DNA of 12,561 nt. Source: CALCTE01 sp045627885. GTDB taxonomy: Bacteria; Bacillota; Clostridia; Oscillospirales; CAG-272. The position numbers and the translations under genes were made by a program. The notes under the pieces were generated by a model, which did no database searches, was not told where the DNA came from, and saw only the letters and a list, made by a program, of their open reading frames with translations. Numbering within the stretch: the first letter of the stretch is position 1; each line of letters begins with the position of its first letter. Below are positions 1 through 6,507 of the stretch, one piece after another. The stretch covers positions 1-12,561 of the forward strand of contig JAZQOM010000026.1 in assembly GCA_045627885.1 (NCBI GenBank), in the 5' to 3' direction.

Positions 1-956
1 CCTTCGAGCAGCTTACCCGTTCCGTTTGCAACGCACAAAAGCGGATTTGCGGCAATTCTCGCTTTTATGCCGGTGACATTGCTTATAAGTCTGTCTATTC
101 CGTAAACAAGCGCTCCGCCGCCGGTTATGACAATACCGTTATTGGTGATGCTTTCGACAAGGTCGGGAGGTATGCGCTCTATCACTCCGCAGACTGCTTC
201 GACTATCTGTGTCATAGGCTCTTCAAGAGCTTCGAGTATTTCCGCGGAAGAAATCTCGGCTTCCTTCGGAAGTCCCTCCGTGAGGCATCTTCCCTTTATC
301 TGCATAGTGATATCGTCATCTCTTGTCCATGCGCATCCGAGCGCCAGCTTGACCTCCTCTGCCGTGCGCTCTCCGATGAGGATTCCGTATTTTTTCTTTA
401 TGTATCTTACTATGGCTTCGTCAAATTTATCGCCCGCAACCTTTACGGATTCCGATGCAACAACGCCGCCGAGTGACACTATTGCTATATCCGTTGTGCC
501 GCCACCGATGTCAATTATCATATTTCCGCTCGGCGCGGATATGTCTATTCCCGCTCCCAAAGCCGCGGCAATAGGCTCTTCGACTATATATGCCCGCTTT
601 GCTCCCGCCTGAACGGTAGCATCATACACGGCGCGTTCCTCGACCTCGGTTATTCCGCTCGGAACGCACACAATTACTCTCGGCTTGAATATGAGCGATG
701 TCCCCGCCTTTTTGAGAAAATGCTGAAGCATACGCATCGTTATTTCATACTGCGATATTACGCCGTCTTTGAGCGGGCGCACCGCAAGAATATTGCCCGG
801 TGTTCTTCCGAGCATCCGTTTTGCATCGTTGCCGACGGCTAGTATGCCCTTTGTGTTCTTATCAACGGCGACAACGCTCGGCTCATTGAGCACGATGCCT
901 TTGCCTTTTACATAGACGAGCACGGAAGCCGTGCCCAAATCTATTCCTATATCCAT
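1..956 (-). CDS. mreB: Rod shape-determining protein MreB/Mbl (C-terminus cut by window edge)
   Basis: This is a bacterial actin homologue that forms membrane-associated filaments guiding lateral cell-wall synthesis. I translated the minus strand myself: the frame is open from the ATG at 956 to the left edge, about 318 residues, and MreB proteins are usually 330-345, so roughly the last 20 are missing. Visible actin-fold motifs are the phosphate-1 loop DIGIDLGTASV (residues 2-12), the segment LNEPSVVA near residue 23, the phosphate-2 motif DIGGGTTDIAIV (from about residue 149) and the adenosine motif ITGGGALVYGIDR near the edge. The start is supported by GGAGGAAACA immediately upstream (960-965). 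It follows the thioesterase gene by only 12 bp, so the two are probably cotranscribed. Whether it is MreB, Mbl or MreBH cannot be decided from sequence inspection. The N-terminus is short and lacks an obvious amphipathic helix before the first strand. Confidence 0.95.
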   Translation of the reverse strand, partial: MDIGIDLGTASVLVYVKGKGIVLNEPSVVAVDKNTKGILAVGNDAKRMLGRTPGNILAVRPLKDGVISQYEITMRMLQHFLKKAGTSLIFKPRVIVCVPSGITEVEERAVYDATVQAGAKRAYIVEEPIAAALGAGIDISAPSGNMIIDIGGGTTDIAIVSLGGVVASESVKVAGDKFDEAIVRYIKKKYGILIGERTAEEVKLALGCAWTRDDDITMQIKGRCLTEGLPKEAEISSAEILEALEEPMTQIVEAVCGVIERIPPDLVESITNNGIVITGGGALVYGIDRLISNVTGIKARIAANPLLCVANGTGKLLE

Positions 957-968
957 TGTTTCCTCCGA

Positions 969-1694
969 TTATTCAAGCGTTAGTTCGCAGTCAAACGAAC
1001 GCTCTCCGTCGCTCTTTATTCCGCTTATGACAAGCTTTCCGCCGCACTCTCCGCACAAAACGGAAAGCTCTTCGCCCTCGCGGCACTCTTTTCTGAAAAA
1101 TATTTTAAGCTCCGATATTCTCTTTTCGCCGACCGGCGCAAAATCGCACACAAGGTCAATATACTTTGAATTGTTCATGTGGCCGTACAAGTCGATATCG
1201 GATTTCATCACGGTCTTCTTGCCTATAAGCTCTTGATTTTCCGGAACACTGATTCTGCTCATAACATCGCAGTCAACATCGTCCGTGCATTCCTTGACGG
1301 GATGCGGAATCTCCGTCGTTCTTATCACCTTTCTCTTTTCAAGGTCCAAAAACGCCCAGACAGATGTCGCTTCCGCGATGATATTCTTCTTTGCGTCGCT
1401 TATCATATAGTTTCTCGTAAGCGTGACGGCGCTGCTTGCTCTGCCCCACGATTCTATGAAAATTTTTTCGTATGAGCCGACCTGCTTTTTGAACTTTACA
1501 TCTATACGCGACAGAATGTAGGCAAGTCCCTTTTCCTTGAGCGATTCGAGCGAATCATAGTATTCGTAAAGCTGAAGCGATGCGGTCTCCTGCATCAGTC
1601 TGTACAGATGCGGTATGCTGACATATCCGTCCGCTCCGTTATACTGATAGGTAGTAAAATACTCCCTTTTATATCTTAAGCTATTGCTGTGCAT
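969..1694 (-). CDS. Acyl-ACP thioesterase (double hotdog fold)
   Basis: This enzyme probably hydrolyses acyl-ACP to free fatty acid and ACP in the cytosol. The protein has 241 residues from the chosen start, matching the usual 235-250 of bacterial family members. Two hotdog repeats are recognisable: the first contains YFTTYQYNGADGYVSIPHL and LMQETA near the N-terminus. The second contains SDIDLYGHMNNSKY, the D-D-x-x-x-H-x-N-N-x-x-Y signature, with His at residue 172. I chose the ATG at 1694 because AAGGTG (1701-1706) sits six bases upstream of it. An in-frame ATG at 1727 would put that ribosome binding site inside the coding region, and the ATG at 1700 is too close to it. The 305-bp region upstream contains a palindrome and DnaA boxes. 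mreB follows after 12 bp. The family assignment is firm; the chain-length preference cannot be read from the sequence. Confidence 0.9.
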   Translation of the reverse strand: MHSNSLRYKREYFTTYQYNGADGYVSIPHLYRLMQETASLQLYEYYDSLESLKEKGLAYILSRIDVKFKKQVGSYEKIFIESWGRASSAVTLTRNYMISDAKKNIIAEATSVWAFLDLEKRKVIRTTEIPHPVKECTDDVDCDVMSRISVPENQELIGKKTVMKSDIDLYGHMNNSKYIDLVCDFAPVGEKRISELKIFFRKECREGEELSVLCGECGGKLVISGIKSDGERSFDCELTLE

Positions 1695-1762
1695 ATACAT
1701 CACCTTTTTGTATTTATACATTGTCAAAAATGGGAATTTTTTCTTAAATCGTATGTTTTGCC

Positions 1763-1779
1763 TGAAAATTTAATTTTCA
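1763..1779. promoter_or_regulatory. 17-bp perfect palindrome, operator candidate
   Basis: TGAAAATT and AATTTTCA form perfect 8-bp arms around a single central T. It lies 69-85 bp upstream of the thioesterase start, a typical position for a dimeric repressor or activator site. It is very AT-rich in an AT-rich region, so chance is a real alternative. It does not clearly match FapR or FabT sites as I remember them. Confidence 0.35.
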
Positions 1780-1802
1780 ATATATGCATAAAGTCTTGCA
1801 AC

Positions 1803-1888
1803 TTATACACAATATCCACAAAGTTATCCACATTTTTTTGAAAAAATCACGCTTTTGGGCGAAATTTTTATTGTTTCCCTGTGGATAA
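1803..1888. promoter_or_regulatory. DnaA-box cluster
   Basis: The region contains TTATACACA (1803-1811), ATATCCACA (1812-1820, one mismatch to consensus) and a perfect TTATCCACA (1824-1832), all in the same orientation and almost contiguous. A perfect inverted copy, TGTGGATAA, lies at 1880-1888. The consensus for the initiator protein DnaA is TTATCCACA. Three close boxes plus an inverted one in 86 bp is far beyond chance. The cluster lies just downstream of tsaD and upstream of the thioesterase-mreB pair. It could be a DnaA-titrating or replication-timing cluster, a DnaA-regulated promoter, or less likely an origin. Confidence 0.75.
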
Positions 1889-1959
1889 CCGTTGTTTTGC
1901 CATTTATAAATAAACGGTATAGTTATTTTTTGGCATCGATTTTACTGCGCTTTTTGAAA

Positions 1960-1996
1960 TTATGCAAAAATTGAGAAATATGCGGATTTTGCATAA
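1960..1996. repeat. Inverted repeat downstream of tsaD
   Basis: TTATGCAAAA (1960-1969) and TTTTGCATAA (1987-1996) form a perfect 10-bp inverted repeat with a 17-base spacer, starting 4 bp past the tsaD stop. Read leftward it could form an AU-rich hairpin ending the galU-tsaD operon, but its low GC and lack of a clean U-tract make it a weak terminator candidate. It may also be a protein-binding site. Confidence 0.35.
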
Positions 1997-1999
1997 ATT

Positions 2000-3007
2000 T
2001 TAGAAATTATTGCAAGCGTATGCATTTATTCGAAGGTCTTTTGCGACATTTCCGGCGCACCACTCATAGTATGCCTGTGATGCAATCATCGCGGCATTGT
2101 CGCCGCAAAGAGAGATATCCGGAAGATAAAGCTCCATTCCGAGCTTATCGCAGAGCTCGGAAATTCGTTTTCTCAAATGAGAGTTGGCGCAGACTCCGCC
2201 GCCGGCGACAAAGCGTTTATAGCCTTTATTGTAATTGTTTACGGCGTAATTTATATTGTTGCAAACAGCTCTGCAAACCGCATCGGTAAGAGATGCGGCA
2301 AGGTCTTCTCTTGAGTAGCTTTCTCCTTTTTGTTCGTGCGTGTGAACATAATTTATCACCGCGGTTTTAAGTCCGGAAAATGAAAAGTCGGCGCAATCGG
2401 TTATTTTTGCCGTCGGAAACGGTATCGCTTTGGGGTTTCCCAAAGACGCAAGTCTGTCCATCTCCTTGCCGCCCGGGTACGGAATTCCCATTACTCTTGC
2501 GCATTTGTCGAACGCCTCTCCGACCGCGTCGTCGCGGGTTCTTCCGACAGTGGTAAATTCCGTGTAGCTGTCGGCTCTTATTATAGATGTATGGCCGCCC
2601 GACATTACTATTCCCATATACGGAGCCTCAAGCTCCGGATGAGTGATGTAATTTGCCGCTATATGGCCTTTTATATGGTTTACGGGAATGAGCGGCAAGC
2701 CGTTTGAGTATGCAAGTCCCTTTGCAAAATTGACGCCGACAAGAAGCGCGCCGATAAGTCCGGGCATATTCGTTACGGCGACGGCGTCGATGTCCTTCAT
2801 CGTCATTTTTGCTTCGTCAAGCGCTTTGGCGGTGAGCGATGATATTGCCTCAGCGTGAGCTCTTGACGCTATTTCGGGAACTACTCCCCCGTATCTTTTA
2901 TGTATATCTATCTGCGATGCGATAACAAGGCTTTTTACCGTTCTGCCGTCCTCGACGACGGATACGGAAGTCTCATCGCAGGAGCTTTCAAATCCGAGAA
3001 TTCTCAT
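2000..3007 (-). CDS. tsaD: tRNA N6-threonylcarbamoyladenosine transferase TsaD
   Basis: TsaD transfers the threonylcarbamoyl group from threonylcarbamoyl-AMP to A37 of ANN-decoding tRNAs, working with TsaB and TsaE; formerly called Gcp. The protein has 335 residues, the normal family length. Visible motifs are GFESSCDETSVSVV at the N-terminus (usually IETSCDETS), the metal-binding histidines H111 and H115 in NHIKGHIAAN, the SGGHTS nucleotide-binding loop, GEAFDKCARVMG with YPGG, and GGGVCANSHLR near the C-terminus. The start overlaps the end of rimI by four bases (ATGA type), which implies translational coupling. It is the last gene of the galU operon. Neither tsaB nor tsaE is in the window, whereas in many Bacillota tsaE-tsaB-rimI-tsaD are adjacent. 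Confidence 0.96.
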   Translation of the reverse strand: MRILGFESSCDETSVSVVEDGRTVKSLVIASQIDIHKRYGGVVPEIASRAHAEAISSLTAKALDEAKMTMKDIDAVAVTNMPGLIGALLVGVNFAKGLAYSNGLPLIPVNHIKGHIAANYITHPELEAPYMGIVMSGGHTSIIRADSYTEFTTVGRTRDDAVGEAFDKCARVMGIPYPGGKEMDRLASLGNPKAIPFPTAKITDCADFSFSGLKTAVINYVHTHEQKGESYSREDLAASLTDAVCRAVCNNINYAVNNYNKGYKRFVAGGGVCANSHLRKRISELCDKLGMELYLPDISLCGDNAAMIASQAYYEWCAGNVAKDLRINAYACNNF

Positions 3008-3450
3008 TTGATAATGTCCTTTTGCATAATGTCGGCATCCTCCGTCGGAGCCGAATAATATTTTTTTCTTATTCCGATTTTAGCAAATCCGTTTTTTTCG
3101 TAAAGTGCTTTTGCCGAATTATTCGAGCTTCTCACTTCAAGCAGAATTCTGTCGCATCCGTTATTTGCGGCGCACAGAACACAGCGCTCTAAAAGCTTTT
3201 GCGCTATGCCGTTTCTCCTGTATTCGGGAAGAACGGCTATATTCATAAGCTCGCATACATCGAGGCAATATACGCCGGCAAAGCCGACTGTTCTGCCGCC
3301 TTGCTTTGCAGTATAAAAATGCGCGTATGAGCAATCTTTTATGCTTTCAAACTGCGAAAGGCTCCAACAGTCGGAAAAGCAGGCGCATTCCACCGCATAG
3401 AGCTCGTTTGCGTCGGACGGAGTAAACTCCGATATAACAAGCTCATCCAT
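3004..3450 (-). CDS. rimI: Ribosomal protein S18-alanine N-acetyltransferase RimI (GNAT)
   Basis: This is a GNAT-fold acetyltransferase predicted to acetylate the N-terminus of ribosomal protein S18 using acetyl-CoA. Its 148 residues fit the family. The acetyl-CoA pyrophosphate loop is RRNGIA (residues 78-83) after the strand MNIAVLPEY. The C-terminal segment LLEVRSSNNSAKALYEKNGF and the following KKYYS are typical of RimI. It overlaps tsaD by 4 bp and the phosphatase gene upstream by 8 bp, and pairing with tsaD is the common arrangement in Bacillota. The assignment rests on both motifs and neighbourhood; other GNAT substrates cannot be excluded. Confidence 0.9.
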   Translation of the reverse strand: MDELVISEFTPSDANELYAVECACFSDCWSLSQFESIKDCSYAHFYTAKQGGRTVGFAGVYCLDVCELMNIAVLPEYRRNGIAQKLLERCVLCAANNGCDRILLEVRSSNNSAKALYEKNGFAKIGIRKKYYSAPTEDADIMQKDIIK

Positions 3451-3910
3451 CTGTCTGCACCAATCTGTCTATTACGGCGTCAACGCATTTTGTGATGCGA
3501 AGATAGCACGCTCTGTATATTTCGGCATCGCCGCCGTACGGGTCGGATATGCCGTTGCCGAGAACGAATATCTGCGTGTTTTTGCCGTCTTTTCTTTCCG
3601 CGTTTATGAGCTTGACCTTCGGCTCAAGCATAAGAAGATGATTTTCTCCGAGTGTGAAAATATAGTCGGAGCAAAGTATATCTTCGCTTGTGATGCTTCT
3701 TGCTTTATGCACCTTCATTTCGCTTGACACGCCGAACTGTTGCGCCGCAGAAACGGCATAAATTGACGGCGACTCTCCCTCGGCGGCAAAAAGTCCCGCA
3801 GAGCGCGACTTGTATGTAAGTCCGCGCTCTGCCGCTTTTTTATTGAAATAGTACGCCGCAAACGGCGACCTGCAGGTGTTGCCCGTGCAGACGAAAAGTA
3901 TGTTTTTCAT
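3443..3910 (-). CDS. Low-molecular-weight phosphatase, probable protein-arginine phosphatase (YwlE-like)
   Basis: This is a cysteine phosphatase of the low-molecular-weight PTP family, 155 residues. The active-site loop is CTGNTCRSP, with nucleophile C8 and R14 in the C-x4-C-R motif, and the general acid is D123 in SDPYGG. Residue T12 stands where classical tyrosine phosphatases have Ile (CLGNICRS). In Bacillus subtilis YwlE this Thr is the residue known to favour phosphoarginine over phosphotyrosine. I therefore infer a phosphoarginine phosphatase that would oppose the McsB kinase and affect McsB-ClpCP quality control; no mcsB is visible here. The gene starts 4 bp after the deaminase stop without a strong ribosome binding site, so coupled translation is likely. 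It overlaps rimI by 8 bp. A tyrosine phosphatase of capsule regulation is the alternative, given galU in the same operon. Confidence 0.88.
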   Translation of the reverse strand: MKNILFVCTGNTCRSPFAAYYFNKKAAERGLTYKSRSAGLFAAEGESPSIYAVSAAQQFGVSSEMKVHKARSITSEDILCSDYIFTLGENHLLMLEPKVKLINAERKDGKNTQIFVLGNGISDPYGGDAEIYRACYLRITKCVDAVIDRLVQTDG

Positions 3911-3914
3911 TTAA

Positions 3915-4403
3915 TCAATAACCGAATTTTCCGGAAAGGCTGTCGTCATTCTCTATCCAGCTTTTCGTACATATTTCGGTAAATTCCGTCGGGGTGTCTC
4001 TGACAACCACTTTTTCGATTCCGGCATTTATGACAAGTCTCTTGCACATCATACAGGAATTGAGTCCGGGCATAAGCTCGTTTGTCTTTGCGTCAAGTCC
4101 GACAAGGTAGAGCGTTGAGCCTATCATATCCTCGCGCGATGCGGATATTATCGCATTTGCTTCTGCATGAACGGAACGGCAAAGCTCATATCTTTCGCCC
4201 TGCGGTATATTCAGCTCGGCTCTCATACATCTGCCGATGTCACAGCAGTTTTTTCTGCCTCTCGGCGCGCCGTTGTAGCCCGTCGAAATAATGGAATCAT
4301 TCTTGACGATTATGGCGCCGTATTTTTTGCGCAGACAGGTTCCTCTGGATGCAACCGCCTCTGCTATATCAAGATAGTAGTTTGTCTTTGATACTCTTTC
4401 CAT
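3915..4403 (-). CDS. Deoxycytidylate (dCMP) deaminase, ComEB family
   Basis: This is a zinc deaminase that converts dCMP to dUMP for thymidylate synthesis. It has 162 residues, typical of the family. Zinc ligands and the catalytic Glu are visible as H79-A-E81 and C117-x-x-C120, followed by KRLVINAGI. The N-terminal signature RGTCLRKKYGAIIV and STGYNGAPRG is characteristic of dCMP deaminases rather than cytidine or tRNA-adenosine deaminases. A ribosome binding site, AGGAGAT, lies in the 15-bp gap after galU, which fixes the ATG at 4403. In the B. subtilis competence operon the homologue is called ComEB, but there is no competence gene here, so I give no symbol. Confidence 0.92.
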   Translation of the reverse strand: MERVSKTNYYLDIAEAVASRGTCLRKKYGAIIVKNDSIISTGYNGAPRGRKNCCDIGRCMRAELNIPQGERYELCRSVHAEANAIISASREDMIGSTLYLVGLDAKTNELMPGLNSCMMCKRLVINAGIEKVVVRDTPTEFTEICTKSWIENDDSLSGKFGY

Positions 4404-4418
4404 ACTTATCTCCTAAAT

Positions 4419-5288
4419 TCAGATTTTCATATTCTTTAAGTATTCGCGAAGTCCCTCTCCGGTCTCGGGGTGCTTGAGTCCCTGCTCTATCGACGCGATT
4501 ATCATACCGAGCTTATTGCCGATATCGTATCTTACGCCCTCGAAGTCAACCGCGTTCATCTTGCCCATATACGCAAGCTCTTTCATCGCGTCCGTGAGAT
4601 AGATTTCTCCGTTCATGGGAGCGGTTTTGTCGATAAGCGGGAACACATCCTCGGTAAGGATAAGTCTTCCGAGAATGGAGAACAAAGAGAATTCCTCTCC
4701 GGGCTTCGGCTTTTCTATCATATCGGATACGGCATATCTTCTGCCCTCAAGGTGCTCGACCTTAAGAGAGCTGTATTTCCGGATGGCTTCTCTCGAAACC
4801 TCCTGAACGCCGCATACGGAATTGCCGTACTTATTGTAGCAGTCGATAAGCTGCTTTGTGACGGGATACTCGTCGTTTATGCAGACATCGTCGCCGTACA
4901 TTACGACAAACGGCTCGTTGCCGACGAACGACCTTGCACACTTGAGGGCGTGTCCCGTTCCGAGCGATTCCTTTTGGCGGACAAAATAGACATTTGCAAG
5001 TCTTGCAATCTTATCCGTCTGTTCAAGAAGCGCGGTCTTGCCGCTCTTTGTGAGCTTCTCCGTATATTCGGGAGTGAAATCAAAATGATTTTCAATGGCC
5101 TCTTTATCTCTTCCCGTTACAATGAGAATATCCTTTATTCCGCTGTTTACGCATTCCTCTACAAGATACTGAATTGCCGGCTTATCGACTATCGGCAACA
5201 TCTCTTTGGGAACGCATCTCGATATCGGAAGCATTCTAGTTCCGAGTCCTGCTGCGAGTATGACGGCTTTTTTGATTTCCTGGGGCAT
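4419..5288 (-). CDS. galU: UTP-glucose-1-phosphate uridylyltransferase
   Basis: The enzyme makes UDP-glucose from UTP and glucose-1-phosphate for glycolipid, capsule and sugar metabolism. The protein has 289 residues from the chosen start. The nucleotide-binding signature is LAAGLGTRMLP (residues 11-21), followed by VPKEMLPIVDKP with K28. Other family segments are RQKESLGTGHALK, the metal-site GDDV, and EKPKPGE followed by ILGRLILT. I chose ATG 5288 because AAGGAG lies eight bases upstream; an in-frame ATG at 5324 would add 12 non-conserved residues, would lie only a few bases from the predicted -10, and has no ribosome binding site. It is the first gene of the leftward operon. A thymidylyltransferase (RmlA) is less likely because RmlA has a GGxGTR-type loop. 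Confidence 0.92.
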   Translation of the reverse strand: MPQEIKKAVILAAGLGTRMLPISRCVPKEMLPIVDKPAIQYLVEECVNSGIKDILIVTGRDKEAIENHFDFTPEYTEKLTKSGKTALLEQTDKIARLANVYFVRQKESLGTGHALKCARSFVGNEPFVVMYGDDVCINDEYPVTKQLIDCYNKYGNSVCGVQEVSREAIRKYSSLKVEHLEGRRYAVSDMIEKPKPGEEFSLFSILGRLILTEDVFPLIDKTAPMNGEIYLTDAMKELAYMGKMNAVDFEGVRYDIGNKLGMIIASIEQGLKHPETGEGLREYLKNMKI

Positions 5289-5329
5289 TTGGTCGTTCTC
5301 CTTTTCAAAAATATAGTTCTGCAAATTAC

Positions 5330-5358
5330 ATTATATAAATTTCGTCGGCAAATTGCAA
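5330..5358 (-). promoter_or_regulatory. Sigma-A type promoter for the galU operon
   Basis: On the minus strand TTGCAA (5353-5358) and TATAAT (5330-5335) are separated by exactly 17 bp. The predicted start of transcription is near 5323, giving a leader of about 35 bases before the galU ATG at 5288. The -10 is a perfect consensus and the -35 matches four of six positions. Confidence 0.7.
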
Positions 5359-5397
5359 TATTTTTTTCCGTATTTGCAAAATTATTTCAATTTTTTA

Positions 5398-5426
5398 TTG
5401 AAATCGCTTATTTAATATAGTATAAT
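5398..5426 (+). promoter_or_regulatory. Sigma-A type promoter for glmU-pth-gyrA
   Basis: TTGAAA (5398-5403) and TATAAT (5421-5426) are separated by 17 bp, a near-ideal vegetative promoter. The start of transcription should fall near 5433, giving a leader of only about 23 bases. It is back to back with the galU promoter, 39 bp apart at the -35 boxes, so one DNA-binding protein could affect both operons. Confidence 0.75.
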
Positions 5427-5455
5427 ATATATAAATATAAATAAAGAGGTGCTGC

Positions 5456-6505
5456 ATGATGCAACAGTTCAATATTGACAAGATAGTCATCTGCGATATT
5501 CCTGACAAAAAAAGCGAGAAATGTGCGGTTTTTGCATCCACTCCCCTTTTGGGAACAACGGCGGCAAAGCTCCTTAAGTATAAGCTTCAAAGCTCGGGAT
5601 GCGAGATTCCCGTCGAGGACGAGGGCGACGATGCGGAAAAAACCGTTTTGAGGATTTCTCCTATCGTATCAGAGCCTGAACAGCTCGTCGATATCGTGTG
5701 CAGAGTCTTCAGAGGCTGCGACACTGAAATTGAATGCAAGGGCAGAAGAATAGCTCTTATAACAGTACCGAATTCGGGCGACGGCGTGGCTTTTGAAAGC
5801 ATACGCGTTCCCATCATAACCGAGAGAGGTGAGTTGCGCGATTTCATCAGCCGCGAGCGCAAGCGTGTTCTCAATTCGCTCTTTGACGCGGGAGTTGAAA
5901 TTCCGTGCTATGACGGCGTTGAGATTGCTCCCGAGGTCAAGGTCGAAGAAGGCGCGGTGATACTTTCCGGCACAAAGCTCTCCGGAAATACGGTTATCGC
6001 AAAGAATGCGGTCATCGGCCCCAACAGCATGATTGCCGACAGCTCAATTGGTCAGAACACGATAATAGAGCAGTCTAAAGTCACATCCTCCGTTATCGAG
6101 CGCGATGTAAAGATTGGCCCGTTTACGCAAGTGCGTCCGAACTGTGTAATAAAGAGCGGCACGAAAATAGGCGATTTTGTAGAAGTCAAGAATTCAAATC
6201 TCGGCAACGATGTACATATTTCGCACCTCACCTATGTAGGCGACAGTGATGTCGGTTGCAGAGTAAATTTCGGTTGCGGAACGGTTACATCCAACTACGA
6301 CGGTCTGCACAAGTACAGAACGACGATTGGCGACGATGTCTTCCTCGGTTGCAATACAAATCTGATTGCTCCCGTAAAGGTCGGAAACGGCGCGTATACC
6401 GCGGCAGGCTCGACGATAACGAAGGATGTTCCCGACGGCTCTCTTGCCGTTGCAAGAGCAAGGCAGACGGTTATTGACGGCTGGGCGGCAAAGAGGAAAA
6501 AATAA
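5456..6505 (+). CDS. glmU: GlmU-like glucosamine-1-phosphate acetyltransferase with reduced N-terminal domain
   Basis: GlmU normally acetylates glucosamine-1-phosphate and then uridylylates it to UDP-GlcNAc for peptidoglycan. The C-terminal half here (about residue 150 on) is a left-handed beta-helix of hexapeptide repeats. Acetyltransferase landmarks are VRPN, GDFVEVKN, the catalytic His H257 in SHLTYVGD, SNYDG, and GSTITKDVP. The N-terminal part is only about 145 residues instead of the usual 230-250 and lacks the LAAGxGTRM nucleotide-binding loop. TPLLGTTAAKLLKY may be a remnant of the PLLGKPM-type segment, and RKRVLNSLFDAGVEI matches the normal linker helix. The protein has 349 residues against about 456 for bifunctional GlmU. 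Two ATGs lie in tandem (5456, 5459); AGGTG at 5447-5451 is better spaced for the second. Known gene order glmU...pth in Bacilli supports the call. Uridyltransferase activity is not expected. Confidence 0.85.
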   Translation: MMQQFNIDKIVICDIPDKKSEKCAVFASTPLLGTTAAKLLKYKLQSSGCEIPVEDEGDDAEKTVLRISPIVSEPEQLVDIVCRVFRGCDTEIECKGRRIALITVPNSGDGVAFESIRVPIITERGELRDFISRERKRVLNSLFDAGVEIPCYDGVEIAPEVKVEEGAVILSGTKLSGNTVIAKNAVIGPNSMIADSSIGQNTIIEQSKVTSSVIERDVKIGPFTQVRPNCVIKSGTKIGDFVEVKNSNLGNDVHISHLTYVGDSDVGCRVNFGCGTVTSNYDGLHKYRTTIGDDVFLGCNTNLIAPVKVGNGAYTAAGSTITKDVPDGSLAVARARQTVIDGWAAKRKK

Positions 6506-6507
6506 AT

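Larger units (their letters stand above)
1695..1999. other. AT-rich intergenic region with DnaA boxes and palindromes
   Basis: This 305-bp gap separates the end of tsaD from the thioesterase start; both genes are transcribed leftward. No plausible gene is seen on either strand. It holds a 17-bp palindrome (1763-1779), four DnaA-box-like nonamers (1803-1888), and an AT-rich stretch (about 1889-2000) ending in an inverted repeat (1960-1996). A promoter for the thioesterase-mreB pair must lie here unless it depends on read-through, but I found no convincing -35/-10 pair. A TTGACA on the minus strand at 1722-1727 is too close to the ribosome binding site to pair with a proper -10. Confidence 0.7.

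Noticed and set aside
127..612. 161-codon open frame on the plus strand
   Set aside because: Antisense to mreB, which is open across the whole segment and carries actin-fold motifs.
1803..2000. Chromosomal replication origin
   Set aside because: DnaA boxes and AT-rich DNA are present, but dnaA and dnaN are absent, the galU-tsaD genes would be head-on to a rightward fork, and Bacillota origins normally flank dnaA. Kept as a DnaA-box cluster only.
4470..5420. 316-codon open frame on the plus strand
   Set aside because: It is antisense to galU, whose motifs are unambiguous; its translation shows no recognisable domain.
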